Shown here in pieces: positions 29,359 to 42,573 of a DNA stretch of 64,000 bases. The notes beneath the pieces were generated by a model. The model did not search any database. It was given only the letters and a program-made list of their open reading frames with translations, and was not told where the DNA came from. This DNA is from Candidatus Accumulibacter cognatus (GTDB taxonomy: Bacteria; Pseudomonadota; Gammaproteobacteria; Burkholderiales; Rhodocyclaceae): the NCBI GenBank assembly GCA_013414765.1, contig CP058708.1, forward strand, positions 4,880,748 to 4,944,747. The letters are read 5' to 3'. The position numbers and the translations under genes are program-made. The number at the start of each line of letters is the position of its first letter. Within the stretch, counting starts at the first letter, position 1.

Positions 29359-30202
29359 AAAGAGAATCCGCGCGCCCAATCGAGGCCATCGAGGCCGACC
29401 TGCTGCTCTTGCTGCTGCGCGAGCGCTATGGCTACGATTTTAGCGGTTACGACCGCGCCTCATTGATCCGCCGGCTCAGGCAGTTGGTCGATACCTTCCA
29501 GATCGGCAGCCTGGTTGAATTGCTGCCGGCTCTGCTGCACGACGAACAGGTGGCACAGACCGTGATCAACACATTATCGGTGCCGGTATCCGAATTCTTC
29601 CGCGATCCACCGGTGTGGAAGTATCTCCGCGAACAGGTGATGCCGGAACTCGACAGCTTCCCGCGCATCAACATCTGGCAGGTCGGCTGTGGCTATGGCC
29701 AGGAAAGCTATTCGCTCGCCATCCTGCTGCACGAATGTGGTCTGTCGTTCAAGGCGCGGCTGATCACCACCGACATCAACGCCGACCTGCTCAGGATCGC
29801 GCGCCGCGGCCGCTGGCTGGCGAACCAGTTCGCGCAGTGGCGGGCCAACTATCTGGCGGCTGGCGGCCGCGCCAGCCTCGACGATTATTTCGATGCCCCT
29901 GGCCATGACGGCGATGAGACCATGGCCATTCGTGCAGAGATCCTGCAAGCGATTGAATTCGTCGAGCATAACCTGGTCACCGATGATGCCTTCCTGGAAA
30001 CGCAGTTGCTGATCTGCCGCAACGTCCTGATCTACTTCGGCGCGGCACTGCAGGCACGGGCCCTCGACCTGTTCGAACGCAGCCTGCAGCGCGGCGGCTT
30101 CCTGGTCCTCGGCAGCACCGAATCGATCCTTGACCGGGAGCGTACCTGGGTGCCGCTGCAGCCCGAACTGCGGGTTTTCCGAAAAACCATGGCGGGGTCG
30201 AA

Positions 30203-30206
<4 letters not shown>
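29349..30206 (+). CDS. cheR: CheR-type protein methyltransferase
   Basis: A 285-residue SAM-dependent methyltransferase for receptor glutamates. The N-terminal helical domain reads YGYDFSGYDRASLIRRL, the catalytic domain has SVPVSEFFRDP, a SAM-binding loop (VGCGYGQESYSLAI), TTDIN and CRNVLIYF. It differs clearly from the CheR at 60262. Its position between two hybrid kinases, with CheB further along, resembles CheR-CheB-kinase modules where methylation may act on kinase or receptor partners. It overlaps the kinase genes on both sides. Confidence 0.9.
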
Positions 30207-32439
<2,233 letters not shown>

Positions 32440-32443
<4 letters not shown>

Positions 32444-33519
32444 CGAGGCTGCGCGACTGGAGCGGACTGCTCCTGCTGCTCTGGCTTTTCTGTACCAGCC
32501 CTGCCGCGGCCGGTGAGGAGTATTTCGCGCGCTACGCACTGCCCCGGAACGCTGCTTCTGTCGACATCGGCGTACAGCCCCTTGGTTTTCCGGCAGCCAT
32601 GATCGGTGCGCTGGTGCAGCGTGATCGAATCCTCAAGCGCCGGCTCGAAGAACTCGGCCAGCCGCTGGCCACTTTCGCGTTCCGGCGCGGCAGCGACATG
32701 CTTGATCTTCTGGCCGATGATAGGCTCGAGGCCGGGCTGCTCGGCGACCTGCCGACAATCCTCCTGGCGGCACGTACCGATGTCGCGATTGCCGGCCTCA
32801 CCAAACGCAGCGCGACGGCACTGGTCGCGCGCCAGGAGGGCTTGCTGGCCAACCTGCAGGGCAAGCGCCTGGCATATGTGCCGGACTCCAGCGCACATTA
32901 CACGCTGCTGCAGGCGCTGGCCAGCGTCGGGCTGAGTGAGCAGGATGTGACGCTGGTCCCTCTGGCCATTGACGAAATGCCTGCTGCGCTGGCGCAAGGA
33001 CGGATTGATGGGTTTGCCGCCTGGGAACCGGCACCGACCATCGCCCTGGCCAGCCTTCCGCAGGCACGCATCGTCTTCCGCGGTCCCAGCTCGGACTATC
33101 TGGTGCTCACCAGACGCTTCGTGAAACGGCATCCCGAGGCGGCCAGGCATCTGGTCGCCGCGCTGATCCGCGCACTCGAATGGATGCGCCAGAACCGCAA
33201 GAACATTGAATCCGCCGTCCGCTGGGCAATGCACGACGGCAGCGCTTTCAGCGGCCAGGCACCCGCGCTGACCCTGGCACAGGCAGTGACGATCGCCCGC
33301 CGCGAAATTATCGAGGTACCCGCTGCGCCGGCCATCCCGGCCGCAATTGGCGATCGTCAACCCCTGCTCGGCGAGTTCAATTTCCTGCAACGGCTTGGCA
33401 AGCTGCCTGCGAACACCTCCTGGGAGCGCCTGGCCATGGCTTTTGCCTACGACGGACTGCAGCAAGTCTCGGCTGCGCCCGCCCGCTATCGCCCGTATGT
33501 CTTCGACTACGAGCCCTAG
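32440..33519 (+). CDS. SsuA/NMT1-like periplasmic binding protein
   Basis: A 359-residue secreted protein with a signal peptide ending near 24 (SPAAAG). The fold is the nitrate/sulfonate/taurine binding type: an early SVDIGVQPLGFPAAM, a core with GLLGDLPTILLAA and AYVPDSSAHY, and a hinge-like WEPAPTIAL. No ABC permease or ATPase is nearby. It overlaps the preceding kinase by ATGA and sits one base ahead of the Cache kinase at 33521, so it probably presents a ligand to that kinase. Ligand unknown. Confidence 0.85.
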
Positions 33520-33520
33520 C

Positions 33521-36500
33521 ATGCCTCCTGCCGAAGAGAACATCGCCGTGAACCGGAGCTCGCCAGGCACCGGCATCGTCTTGCGCGTCGCCGGCCTGTT
33601 CGGCACACTGCTGGTGCTGGCGATCACCGCCCTGCTCACGGCCTGGCTGTACGGATTGCCGTTCTTCGGCCTACCGGGAGCCAACCAGACCCACCTGGCC
33701 GAAGCCAGGCAGGCGCTCGAACTGAGTGCCGACAGCCGCAGCACGCAGATCCAGACCGCTCTGCGGGAACGCCGGGGCGATCTGCGCATTCTCTCCGGAA
33801 GCCATGACATCATGCAGGCACTGGCCAAGCCACAGACGAAAGCAGCGTCTGCCGCTGCCAGTCGCCACCTCGATTCGGTGATGGGCGCCTACCCGGATGC
33901 CTACGAATACCTGGCGCTGGTGTCAACGGGTGACGGGCGCGTGCTGGCTGCCAGCGACGCGACCCTGGTCGGATACCCCTTCGCCAACACCGAGCTGCTC
34001 GGGCGCCTGTTGACGCCGGGTCTCGTCGAACATATCGAAACCACCGGTCCGACGGTCGCCGGGGAACCCAGCCTGATCATCGCCCGTCAGGTCCTCGAGC
34101 GGGACGCCGCTGGGATCCCCACCGGCAAGTTGCTCGGGGTGCTGGTGGCCAGCTTGTCGATACAGGAACTGCTGGGCAATTTCGATCGAGTTGAACTGCG
34201 TTCGCTCGGAAATTCCGGTTCGGCTTCACTCTTCGATCAGCAGCAGCGACTGCTCGCGACCTTCCGTCTGCTGGCCGGGGCGGGCGAGAACCCGCCACCG
34301 CCCGCTTCCCAGGGAATGGATGGCAGCTTCGTCGAGAATGCGGCCAACGGACGATCGATCCTTGCCATCTATCGCTATGTGCGCATTGCCGCCAACGAAG
34401 GATGGACTCTGGCGGTTCGCCGCGAGCGCGACGAGATCCTGCACGAACTCGAGCAGCACGCCTGGCGACTGCTGCTCTTCGGCCTGCTGTTCACCGTCAG
34501 CGGCCTGATCATCGTTGTTCTGGCGGCACGGCATGTGACGAGTCCGATCCGGGAACTGGCGAATGTCGCACAGCGTCTCGCCGAGGGCGAGCTGAGCGCC
34601 CGCATGACGCTGGCGAAGCCGCACCGCGGTGATGAAGTGGCAACCCTGGCGGCGGCCTTCAACACCCTGGCCGAACGTGTCGAGACCTGGCATGCCACCC
34701 TTGCCAGCGAAGTGGCCACGCGCACCCGCGAACTGATCGACCATCAGTTGCAGCTCGAGGAACAGGTCGAGAAGCGTACCGCCGACCTGAGCGCGGCGCT
34801 GGCCGCTGCGACCCAGGCCGACCGCGCCAAGGACGCTTTCCTGGCCAATGTCAGCCATGAACTGCGCACGCCGCTGAACGCCGTCATCGGTTTGGCCGAA
34901 CTCGCCCGGCCACTCAGCCGTGATCCCCGGCAACAGGACTACATCGACAAGATCGGCCATGCCGGCAAGTCATTGGCGCACCTGATCAACGATCTGCTCG
35001 ACCTGACCAAGATCGCCGCTGGCCGACTGAAGTTCGAAAACATCCCGTTCAGCCTGCGTGGCATTATCGAGCGCTGCCTGTCGGTGCTCATGCACCAAGT
35101 GACAGAGAAAGGGTTGACACTCATTGAAAGCATCGACCCGGCGGTTCCCGATGTCCTGATCGGCGACCCGCTGAGAATCGAACAGATCCTGCTCAACCTG
35201 CTCGGCAACGCCATCAAGTTCACCAGCAACGGCCGCATCGAGCTGCGGATCAGTGTACTGAACACGGAATCGACGCGCGTGCATCTGGCCATCGATATCG
35301 AGGATACCGGTCTGGGCCTCAGCGAACCCGAAATCACGCAGTTGTTCCAGCCTTTTACGCAGGCCGATGCCAGCATGACGCGCAAGTTCGGCGGCAGCGG
35401 CCTGGGACTTGCGATCTGCAAGCACCTTGCCGAGAAGATGAATGGCGACATCTGCGCCCGCAGCCAGCCCGGTTCCGGCAGCACCTTTCGCGTCACGCTC
35501 TGGCTGGCACTGGGGGAGGCACCTGGGGAGCTGGCAAAGCCCGGCACGACCCTCGCCGAATCAGCGCTGCAGGCACTGCCCGAAGCCTATGACGACGCTC
35601 GGGTACTGGTCGTCGATGATCATCCGATCAACCGCGAAATCGTCGAAGCCCTGCTCAGCACTGTCGGCATCACGCCGGTGATGGCCAACAACGGCCAGGA
35701 AGCGGTCGATCATCTCCGGGTGAGCGGCGCGAACGCTTTCGATCTGGTGCTGATGGACATCCAGATGCCGGTCATGGACGGCTATAGCGCGACCCGCGAA
35801 CTGCGTAGCTACTCCGGTTTCGAGGCTCTACCGATCATCGCCATGACCGCGCACATCATGGAACACGAAATCAGTCTCCAGCGTGCTGCCGGCATGAACG
35901 ACAGCATCGGCAAACCGTTCGACCAGCCGACCTTCTACCGCATGCTGGCGAAATGGATTCCCGTCCACAAGCAGCGACAAGCCGCCACCGCGATGGACAC
36001 TTTACCGCCTGCGACCAGCGATCAGGACATGCCCGCCTGGCCAGTTCCCGGCATCATCGACAGCGCCGCCGGTCTGGCCCGCTTCGCCGGCAATGCCGCA
36101 CGCTACCGGCACTGGCTGCGCGACTTTGCCGATCAAGGTAGGTCCGAGGTCAGCAGGATCGAACAGGCGATGGCGTCCGGCCAGCGGGAACAGGTTCGCC
36201 AGCTCGCCCATGCCCTCGTCGGACGCTCCGGCATGCTCGGGATCACCCGTGCACAGGCTTTTGCCCGCCAGGTCGAGGCGGCGGCGAGTCGCGACGAAGC
36301 CGCCGACGCGGCGATCATTGGCCTGGCGGCAGCCGTCGACGAAGCAAGCGAACAGATCAGGCGGGCATTCGGAAGCGGCACTGCCGACACGCCGCCTACA
36401 CTCGCCACATCGCTGCCCGCCGGACCCCTGCCGGCAAGCATCCTGGCCCTGCTGCGCCGGTTCGAGACCGCCGACGGCGACAGCGAGCGCGCCATCCATG

Positions 36501-36643
36501 AATGTCTCGCGGAACTCGGCGAGACGGCGTGGGCAGCACCGCTGCACGCGTCCCTGGCATGCGTGCGCAGTTTCGATTTCGACGCCGCAAGACGGCTATT
36601 CCCCGATCATGAAACAACCCACACCCTGGATGAAAGATCATGA
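33521..36643 (+). CDS. Cache-HAMP hybrid kinase with receiver and HPt
   Basis: A 1040-residue membrane kinase. Membrane helices near 20-44 and 317-338 enclose a double-Cache-like periplasmic domain. HAMP (about 339-390), coiled coil, HisKA with His446 (NVSHELRTP), HATPase, receiver with Asp746 (LMDIQMPVMDG) and an HPt-like domain with His897 (AHALVGRSGMLG) follow; the HPt has Val where Lys is usual. The C-terminal helical domain recurs in two other kinases of the operon. The start at 33521 lies one base after the upstream stop; the frame is open further back inside the upstream gene, which is rejected. Confidence 0.9.
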   Translation: MPPAEENIAVNRSSPGTGIVLRVAGLFGTLLVLAITALLTAWLYGLPFFGLPGANQTHLAEARQALELSADSRSTQIQTALRERRGDLRILSGSHDIMQALAKPQTKAASAAASRHLDSVMGAYPDAYEYLALVSTGDGRVLAASDATLVGYPFANTELLGRLLTPGLVEHIETTGPTVAGEPSLIIARQVLERDAAGIPTGKLLGVLVASLSIQELLGNFDRVELRSLGNSGSASLFDQQQRLLATFRLLAGAGENPPPPASQGMDGSFVENAANGRSILAIYRYVRIAANEGWTLAVRRERDEILHELEQHAWRLLLFGLLFTVSGLIIVVLAARHVTSPIRELANVAQRLAEGELSARMTLAKPHRGDEVATLAAAFNTLAERVETWHATLASEVATRTRELIDHQLQLEEQVEKRTADLSAALAAATQADRAKDAFLANVSHELRTPLNAVIGLAELARPLSRDPRQQDYIDKIGHAGKSLAHLINDLLDLTKIAAGRLKFENIPFSLRGIIERCLSVLMHQVTEKGLTLIESIDPAVPDVLIGDPLRIEQILLNLLGNAIKFTSNGRIELRISVLNTESTRVHLAIDIEDTGLGLSEPEITQLFQPFTQADASMTRKFGGSGLGLAICKHLAEKMNGDICARSQPGSGSTFRVTLWLALGEAPGELAKPGTTLAESALQALPEAYDDARVLVVDDHPINREIVEALLSTVGITPVMANNGQEAVDHLRVSGANAFDLVLMDIQMPVMDGYSATRELRSYSGFEALPIIAMTAHIMEHEISLQRAAGMNDSIGKPFDQPTFYRMLAKWIPVHKQRQAATAMDTLPPATSDQDMPAWPVPGIIDSAAGLARFAGNAARYRHWLRDFADQGRSEVSRIEQAMASGQREQVRQLAHALVGRSGMLGITRAQAFARQVEAAASRDEAADAAIIGLAAAVDEASEQIRRAFGSGTADTPPTLATSLPAGPLPASILALLRRFETADGDSERAIHECLAELGETAWAAPLHASLACVRSFDFDAARRLFPDHETTHTLDERS

Positions 36644-37806
36644 CTACCATTCTCCTGATCGATGACGATCCGGCCACCCTTGAAGTCATCAACGAATGTC
36701 TTCTCCCGCACTTTCGCACGCGCATCGCAACACGTGGCGGCAAGGGCCTCGAACTGGCTCAATTGTCGCCGGCACCGGACCTGGTCCTGCTCGACCTCGA
36801 ATTGCCCGACATGAACGGCTATCAGGTCTGCTCGGCGCTCAAGCGGGATACCCGCACCGCCGAGATCCCGGTGATCTTTCTTTCCAGCCACACGGATATG
36901 GCCGACATCATCCGCGGTCTCGAACTCGGCGCCGTCGATTATGTGCCCAAGCCGGTAGCGCCGCCGATTCTGCTGGCACGCGTACGCACGCAACTACGCC
37001 TGCGCCAGGCTCAGATCTATCTGGCGGATCGCAATCTCCATCTCGAAGCTCTGGTGAGAGAACGTACGCATGCTCTCGAAGCCCGGACGCTGGACCTGCA
37101 GCGCAGTCAGGAACTGACCATCGTGACCCTCGGAGCGATCGCTGAAACCCGCGACAACGAGACTGGCAACCATATCCGCCGGACCCGCGCCTACGTCCGG
37201 ACGCTCGTCGAATACCTCCTGCAACAACCCGCACAGCTTGAACGTATGCCAATCGAAGAATGGGAACTGATCTGGAAATGCGCCCCCCTGCACGATATCG
37301 GCAAGGTGGGAATACCCGACCAGATCCTGCTCAAGGAGGGACCACTCGATGTCGGTGAGTTCGAGATCATGAAGCGGCATACGACGCTCGGCCGAGATGC
37401 CCTGCGCGAAGCCGAATGCGGGGGCGACACCCAGCACCCTTTCTTGCGAATCGCCAGCGAAATCATCTATTCGCATCACGAACGCTGGAACGGCAAAGGC
37501 TATCCGGAGGGCCTCAGCGGCGAGAATATCCCTTTCGCTGCACGCCTGATGGCCATTGCCGACGTCTACGACGCCCTGATCAGCAAGCGCGTGTACAAGC
37601 CCGCCATGCCCCACCACAAGGCGGTCGAGATCATCGTGCAGGGGCGTGGCGAGCAATTCGACCCCTTGATCGTAGACTGCTTTCTGGTCTGCGCCGACAC
37701 CTTCGACACGATCGCCACGGGTAACTCCGACAACGCTCCGCCACAGCCAATCGCCGACACATCCCTGGCCACGGGCCTGATCCGGGGACCCAGTCAACCT
37801 GGGTAG
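36640..37806 (+). CDS. RpfG-like receiver plus HD-GYP phosphodiesterase
   Basis: A 388-residue response regulator. The receiver (about 1-120, Asp52 in [11 protein letters not shown]) is followed by a coiled coil and an HD-GYP domain with HDIGK at 218-222, a GYP motif near 287 (GKGYPEGL) and conserved ADVYDAL. HD-GYP proteins hydrolyse c-di-GMP to GMP. It overlaps the upstream kinase by ATGA, which makes that kinase or its neighbours the likely phosphodonors. With CheB and the HDOD protein it forms the output end of the operon. Confidence 0.92.
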   Translation: MTTILLIDDDPATLEVINECLLPHFRTRIATRGGKGLELAQLSPAPDLVLLDLELPDMNGYQVCSALKRDTRTAEIPVIFLSSHTDMADIIRGLELGAVDYVPKPVAPPILLARVRTQLRLRQAQIYLADRNLHLEALVRERTHALEARTLDLQRSQELTIVTLGAIAETRDNETGNHIRRTRAYVRTLVEYLLQQPAQLERMPIEEWELIWKCAPLHDIGKVGIPDQILLKEGPLDVGEFEIMKRHTTLGRDALREAECGGDTQHPFLRIASEIIYSHHERWNGKGYPEGLSGENIPFAARLMAIADVYDALISKRVYKPAMPHHKAVEIIVQGRGEQFDPLIVDCFLVCADTFDTIATGNSDNAPPQPIADTSLATGLIRGPSQPG

Positions 37807-37865
37807 CCACCAGGAGCACCGGCAGTCATGACCGATTCACCATTTCAGCATCGAAAGCATCATTG

Positions 37866-38984
37866 ATGAGCGACAAGAAAATCCAGGTCATGATCGTCGA
37901 TGACTCACCGCTGGTCCGCCAGGTCATCGCGCAGGCACTGGTCCGGGAGACCGGCATCGAGGTCATGGGTACGGCGGCCGATCCGCTCTTCGCGATGGAC
38001 AAGCTGCGCAGGAGCTGGCCGGATGTGATCATTCTCGATATCGAAATGACGCGCATGAACGGCCTCTCTTTCCTGCGCAAGCTGATGGCTGAACGACCGA
38101 CGCCGGTGATCATCTGTTCATCGCCCGCCGCGACCGGCAGCGAGACGCTCATGCAGGCGCTTGCTGCCGGTGCCGTGAGCATCATCAACCGGCCGAAATT
38201 CGGGCTCAAGGGTTTCCTCGAAGATGCAGCCAACGACATCATCGCCGCCATCCGCGCGGCCGCCAGGACCCGGGTCGCCTTGCCGGGACAACCGCTTGCC
38301 ACCGCCCATCCGGCGGCGAGCACGCGGCTGCCGACGCTGGAGAGAATGACGCGCAACAGCGCCGACGCCATCCTCTCCGCCGGCAGCGCGACGGTGCCGC
38401 GGACGGCCGACAAGGTGATCGCCATCGGCACCTCGACCGGCGGAACGCAGGCGCTCGAAGCGGTGCTGACCCGCCTGCCGCCGACGATCGCGGGCATCGT
38501 CATCGTCCAGCACATGCCCGAGCAGTTCACGGCGATGTTCGCCGAACGCCTCAATTCGCTGTGTACGATCGAGGTCCGCGAAGGCCGGAACAACGACCGC
38601 GTAATGCCGGGGCGCGCGCTGATCGCCCCCGGCGGCAGGCACATGCTGTTGAAGCGCAACGGCGCGCAGTATTACATCGAGGTGCTCGACGGCCCCCTGG
38701 TCAATCGCCACAAACCCTCGGTCGATGTACTGTTTCGCTCGGTGGCCCGGTTTGCCGGCGGCAACGCGATCGGTGTGATCATGACCGGCATGGGCGACGA
38801 CGGCGCCCGCGGCCTCAAGGAGATGAAAGATGCCGGCGCCGCGACGATCGCCCAGGATGAAGCCTCCTGCGTGGTTTTCGGCATGCCAAGGGAGGCGATC
38901 AAGCTCGGCGCCGCCGATCGGGTGTTGCCACTCCAGCAGATCCCTGCGGCGCTGATCGAAATCTTAAACCGACGCGAGGTTTGA
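37866..38984 (+). CDS. cheB: Chemotaxis methylesterase CheB
   Basis: A 372-residue response regulator and esterase that demethylates or deamidates receptors. The receiver (about 1-125) has Asp58 in [10 protein letters not shown]; a Thr replaces the usual Pro after the EM pair. The catalytic triad is visible as Ser190 (IGTSTGG), His216 (VQHMPEQF) and Asp312 (GMGDDG). An ATG at 37866 directly follows a TTG; the ATG is preferred. It is the only CheB in the window, so it probably serves both chemotaxis blocks. Confidence 0.93.
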   Translation: MSDKKIQVMIVDDSPLVRQVIAQALVRETGIEVMGTAADPLFAMDKLRRSWPDVIILDIEMTRMNGLSFLRKLMAERPTPVIICSSPAATGSETLMQALAAGAVSIINRPKFGLKGFLEDAANDIIAAIRAAARTRVALPGQPLATAHPAASTRLPTLERMTRNSADAILSAGSATVPRTADKVIAIGTSTGGTQALEAVLTRLPPTIAGIVIVQHMPEQFTAMFAERLNSLCTIEVREGRNNDRVMPGRALIAPGGRHMLLKRNGAQYYIEVLDGPLVNRHKPSVDVLFRSVARFAGGNAIGVIMTGMGDDGARGLKEMKDAGAATIAQDEASCVVFGMPREAIKLGAADRVLPLQQIPAALIEILNRREV

Positions 38985-38992
38985 ATACGGCC

Positions 38993-39826
38993 ATGCAACG
39001 ATACGACATCCTGAAGAAGATCGCCGCAGAACTGGAGCATGGCGAGGTGAACTTCTCGACCAACGCGCTGGTCGCGCTCAAACTGCAGAATGCGATCAAC
39101 GATCCGGATTGCCACATCGATCAGGCCACGCGCCTGATCAAGGCCGAGCCCCTGTTGTCGGCCAGGGTCGTGGCGCTGGCCAACTCGACCGCCTTCAATC
39201 CCTCGGGCCGCCCGATCACCGACGTACGCACGGCCGTTTTGCGGCTGGGTTTTCGCTATCTGCGCTCGCTGGCGGCGGCGGTCGTCACGCGCGCGCTCGC
39301 CTCCCCCTTGTCGGCGCAGGATCGCGCCATGGCGGCGCGACTCTGGGAGCACACCGCGCATGTCGCGGCACTGGCGCAGGTGATCGCCCGCAAGGTGACA
39401 CACCTCGACCCAGAAACCGCGATGTTCGCCGGCATCGTCCATGAAATCAGTGGGTTCTACCTGATTTCACGCTCCGCCGAGTATCCTGGCCTGCTCGACG
39501 AGGATTTCTCGGCGTGGTGCGAAACCGGCGAGGCCGAGGTCGGTCGTGCCCTGCTCCAGGTTCTGGAGGTCCCACAAACGGTGGTCGAGGCGATTGAAGT
39601 GTGCTGGCGGGGCTTTCTGGCGATGCCGCCGATATCGCTCGGCGATACCCTGCTGCTGGCCGACGAACTGGCTCCGGTCGAAAGCCCGTTACGCGACCTC
39701 GACGGCGTTCCCAGGGAAGGCACGGCAGCCTCGATCGACCTGCTGATCGGCGAAGACACGCTGCTCGCAATCATGCATGAGTCGGAAGATGACGTGCGCT
39801 CGCTGACGGCGGCGCTGCGTCTCTGA
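38993..39826 (+). CDS. HDOD-domain protein
   Basis: A 277-residue protein with the HDOD fold (EPLLSARVVALANSTAFN, HTAHVAALAQVIARK, FAGIVHEISGFYL), a regulatory relative of HD phosphohydrolases that often lacks catalysis. ATG at 38993 is used; a TTG at 38981 overlaps the CheB stop and could be the start. HDOD proteins commonly accompany c-di-GMP and chemotaxis proteins. It ends the plus-strand run that began at 21264 and faces the EAL gene tail to tail. Confidence 0.87.
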   Translation: MQRYDILKKIAAELEHGEVNFSTNALVALKLQNAINDPDCHIDQATRLIKAEPLLSARVVALANSTAFNPSGRPITDVRTAVLRLGFRYLRSLAAAVVTRALASPLSAQDRAMAARLWEHTAHVAALAQVIARKVTHLDPETAMFAGIVHEISGFYLISRSAEYPGLLDEDFSAWCETGEAEVGRALLQVLEVPQTVVEAIEVCWRGFLAMPPISLGDTLLLADELAPVESPLRDLDGVPREGTAASIDLLIGEDTLLAIMHESEDDVRSLTAALRL

Positions 39827-39858
39827 ACGCGCCGGGCGAGAGGAAACACGCCGTCCGG

Positions 39859-42573
39859 CTATGACGGGTCCGTTGTCGCCAGAGTGCGTGGCGAAGCCGG
39901 TTTGGCAACCCCTGCCTCGCGCTGCCAGGCAACCACCCAGGCCACCAGGTCGGCAGCCGGCATCGGTCGGGCGATGCCGTCACCCTGAACATTTTCGCAG
40001 CCGAGCTGGAGCAGCATCCGGCCCTGTTCGACATTCTCCACGCCTTCGGCGACGATCTGGCGGCGGAAGGCCGTGGCAAGCCCGATCACCCCTTCGAGGA
40101 TGGCCCGATTCTCCCCACCTTCGAACAGGTCGCAGACGAAACTGCGGTCGATGTTGATCCGGGAAACCGGCAGGCTCTTCAGGTAGGTCAGTGAGGAATG
40201 ACCACAGGCAAAATCGTCGAGGGCAAACGACACGCCGATTTTCCGGCACGCGGTGATGATCGCGCAGACGCTGGCCAGATCCTTCAGCGCACGGGTCTCC
40301 CGCAATTCGAGATCGAGCCTGCCGGGTTCGACCTCCGGCTGTCCGGCCAGAATCTCGGCCAGGCGTTCGACGAAGCCGGCCTGTTGCAACTGCCGCGCGC
40401 CAATATGGACGCTGACCGCCATCTCCAGTCCGGCCGCGCGCCATGCCGCGATCTGCTCCAGCGCACGCGCGATCACCCATTCCCCGAGATCGACCGCCAG
40501 CGGGTGATTCTCGATCAGCGGCAGGAAAGTGGCCGGCAGCAGCAATCCCTGTTCCGGATGCTGCCAGCGAATCAGGGCCTCGACCCCGATCACCGCGCCG
40601 CTGCGCAGGTTCACCCTGGGCTGATAGTGGAGAACGAATTCATTGGCCAACAGGGCACGGCGAAGGTCCTCCAGCCGTTCGTTGTGGCTGCGGACGCTGC
40701 GATCAAGCTCGGCATCGAAGACACAGTAGCGGTTCTTGCCGGCGAGCTTGGCCTGGTACATGGCCTGGTCGGCCTGACGCAACAGTTGATCGGCATCGAC
40801 CTCCTCGGCCTGCGGGTAGAAGGTCACGCCGATGCTGGTCGACACCTGCAGTCGCTGCTCGCCGTAGGGCACCGGCTGGGCGCTGGCCATAATCAGGCGG
40901 TTCAGGATCGGCGCACAGGAAGTGATGTCGGGAAGATCGAGCAATACCGCGACAAACTCGTCGCCCCCCAGGCGCGCCAGCGTGTCGCCTTCGCGCAAGA
41001 CCTGCTTCATTCGACCCGCCACGGTCATCAACAGTTGGTCGCCGGCTTCATGACCGTGCTGGTCGTTGACGGCCTTGAAGCCATCGAGGTCGAGAAAGGC
41101 AACGGTCAGGCGCTGGCCGCGCCGCTGGGTCTGCATCATGCCCTGCTGCAGGCGGTCGGCCAGCAGCACGCGATTGGGCAAACCGGTCAGCGCGTCGTAG
41201 TGAGCCGTCCGCTTGAGTTTTTCTTCGTTTGCCTTGAGCAGCGTGATGTCGGTGAACAGGGCCACGTACTGCCGGGTTCTGCCCTGATCATCGCGCACCG
41301 CGCTGATCGTGAGCATCGCCGCAAACATCTCGCCGTTCTTGCCGCGATTCCAGACTTCACCGCTCCAGTGGCCCTGGCCGATCAGATTGCCCCACATGGC
41401 GGTGTAAAACTCCTTTTCCTGAACACCGGAGCGGAGAAAGCGCGGGTTCTGCCCCAGCGATTCCTCGCGATCGAAACCGCTCATTCGGGAAAAGGCCTCA
41501 TTGACGTCGAGGATCGTGCCATCAGGGGAGGTGATCATGATGCCCTCGCGGGCGTTGGTGAACACGCTGGCCGCGTTGATCTGCTGCAGGCGCTCGGATT
41601 CCGCGCGTTGCTCGGCCAACTGCATCTGCCGACGGTAGAGGCCGATCGCCAGCAGCGTGCTCGCCAGCAGGGCGGGAACCATCACGCCCAGCACGGTTCT
41701 GGTCTCGATCCGCCATTGCTGCAGGGCGTGCCGACGATCGAGCGCCGTGACGACGAGGAAGGGGTACAGGCGCGATGCTCGAAAGGCGACCAGCTGCGGG
41801 CGGTCCTCGCCGTCGTCCTGCTCGAACTGGCCGAACTCGACCTCGTCCAGGCGCAGGTCGCGAATGAAGTGGTCCCGCAACGATCCGGGTCGCCCGCCGG
41901 GATCGCTATCCATCAGCAAGGTGCCGTCGTAACGCAGCACGCTGACCGATCCTTCCCCGGCGGCGAGTTTCTGGGCAATATGGTTGATGAAATAGTCCGG
42001 ATTCAGTGCAAAGAGCAAGGTCACGCGATCCTTGCCAAGCCCGATGCCGCGTATCACCGGAATGAAGCTGAGCGAGTCGGCATCGACGGGCGCTCCCGCC
42101 GTCGATGGCTGGCCACTGGCGAAATCACGTCCGGCCCAGGGTTCGCCTATGCGCAGGATCTGCAGCCCGCCAGCGTCTGCCGGCAGATAAGTTTGCGTCG
42201 CCACCTTCACGCCGAGGTTGGCGGGATTGGAACTGGCGACGATCCGGCCCGCGTCGTCGAGCAGGGATATCGAGCGTAGGAACGGTGCATGCTCCAGAGC
42301 CGCCACGAAAGTCCGCTCGACCTTGCGCGCATCCCGTACAAGTGGCACCGGTGCCAGGGAGTTGACCGCGACCAGCTCGGTGAGGTGCAGGCTTTGTGTC
42401 AGGAAGTCCTCGAAACTCCGCGAATGCATTGCTGCGATGCCCAGACTGTTGGCCACCGCCTCGCCACGCAGTCGCCACAGGGTGTAGACGCTCATGGCGA
42501 CCATGCCGCCCACGAATACGCCCAGAAGAAGCAGAAACGTCGTCTGTAACTGCCGCCAGGCGCGTCGCGTCAT
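39859..42573 (-). CDS. Cache-PAS-GGDEF-EAL membrane protein
   Basis: A 904-residue membrane protein. Membrane helices near 12-33 and 295-315 enclose a Cache-like periplasmic sensor. A PAS domain (about 335-450), a GGDEF domain with an intact signature (ARLGGDEFVAVL) and an EAL domain (GVEALIRW, LDDFACGHSSLTYLK) follow. EAL variants (VHIGARQ, LRETRAL, CGHSS) depart from consensus, so the phosphodiesterase side may be weak while the cyclase side looks competent. Its start overlaps the stop of the binding protein at 42570 (ATGA), making a two-gene operon. Confidence 0.9.
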   Translation of the reverse strand: MTRRAWRQLQTTFLLLLGVFVGGMVAMSVYTLWRLRGEAVANSLGIAAMHSRSFEDFLTQSLHLTELVAVNSLAPVPLVRDARKVERTFVAALEHAPFLRSISLLDDAGRIVASSNPANLGVKVATQTYLPADAGGLQILRIGEPWAGRDFASGQPSTAGAPVDADSLSFIPVIRGIGLGKDRVTLLFALNPDYFINHIAQKLAAGEGSVSVLRYDGTLLMDSDPGGRPGSLRDHFIRDLRLDEVEFGQFEQDDGEDRPQLVAFRASRLYPFLVVTALDRRHALQQWRIETRTVLGVMVPALLASTLLAIGLYRRQMQLAEQRAESERLQQINAASVFTNAREGIMITSPDGTILDVNEAFSRMSGFDREESLGQNPRFLRSGVQEKEFYTAMWGNLIGQGHWSGEVWNRGKNGEMFAAMLTISAVRDDQGRTRQYVALFTDITLLKANEEKLKRTAHYDALTGLPNRVLLADRLQQGMMQTQRRGQRLTVAFLDLDGFKAVNDQHGHEAGDQLLMTVAGRMKQVLREGDTLARLGGDEFVAVLLDLPDITSCAPILNRLIMASAQPVPYGEQRLQVSTSIGVTFYPQAEEVDADQLLRQADQAMYQAKLAGKNRYCVFDAELDRSVRSHNERLEDLRRALLANEFVLHYQPRVNLRSGAVIGVEALIRWQHPEQGLLLPATFLPLIENHPLAVDLGEWVIARALEQIAAWRAAGLEMAVSVHIGARQLQQAGFVERLAEILAGQPEVEPGRLDLELRETRALKDLASVCAIITACRKIGVSFALDDFACGHSSLTYLKSLPVSRINIDRSFVCDLFEGGENRAILEGVIGLATAFRRQIVAEGVENVEQGRMLLQLGCENVQGDGIARPMPAADLVAWVVAWQREAGVAKPASPRTLATTDPS

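Noticed and set aside
33347-33520. Earlier in-frame start for the Cache kinase
   Set aside because: It lies within the coding region of the binding protein, in a different frame; the ATG one base after its stop fits the operon.
40198-42279. A 693-codon plus-strand frame opposite the GGDEF-EAL gene
   Set aside because: Shadow of the minus-strand gene, which has clear Cache, PAS, GGDEF and EAL motifs.
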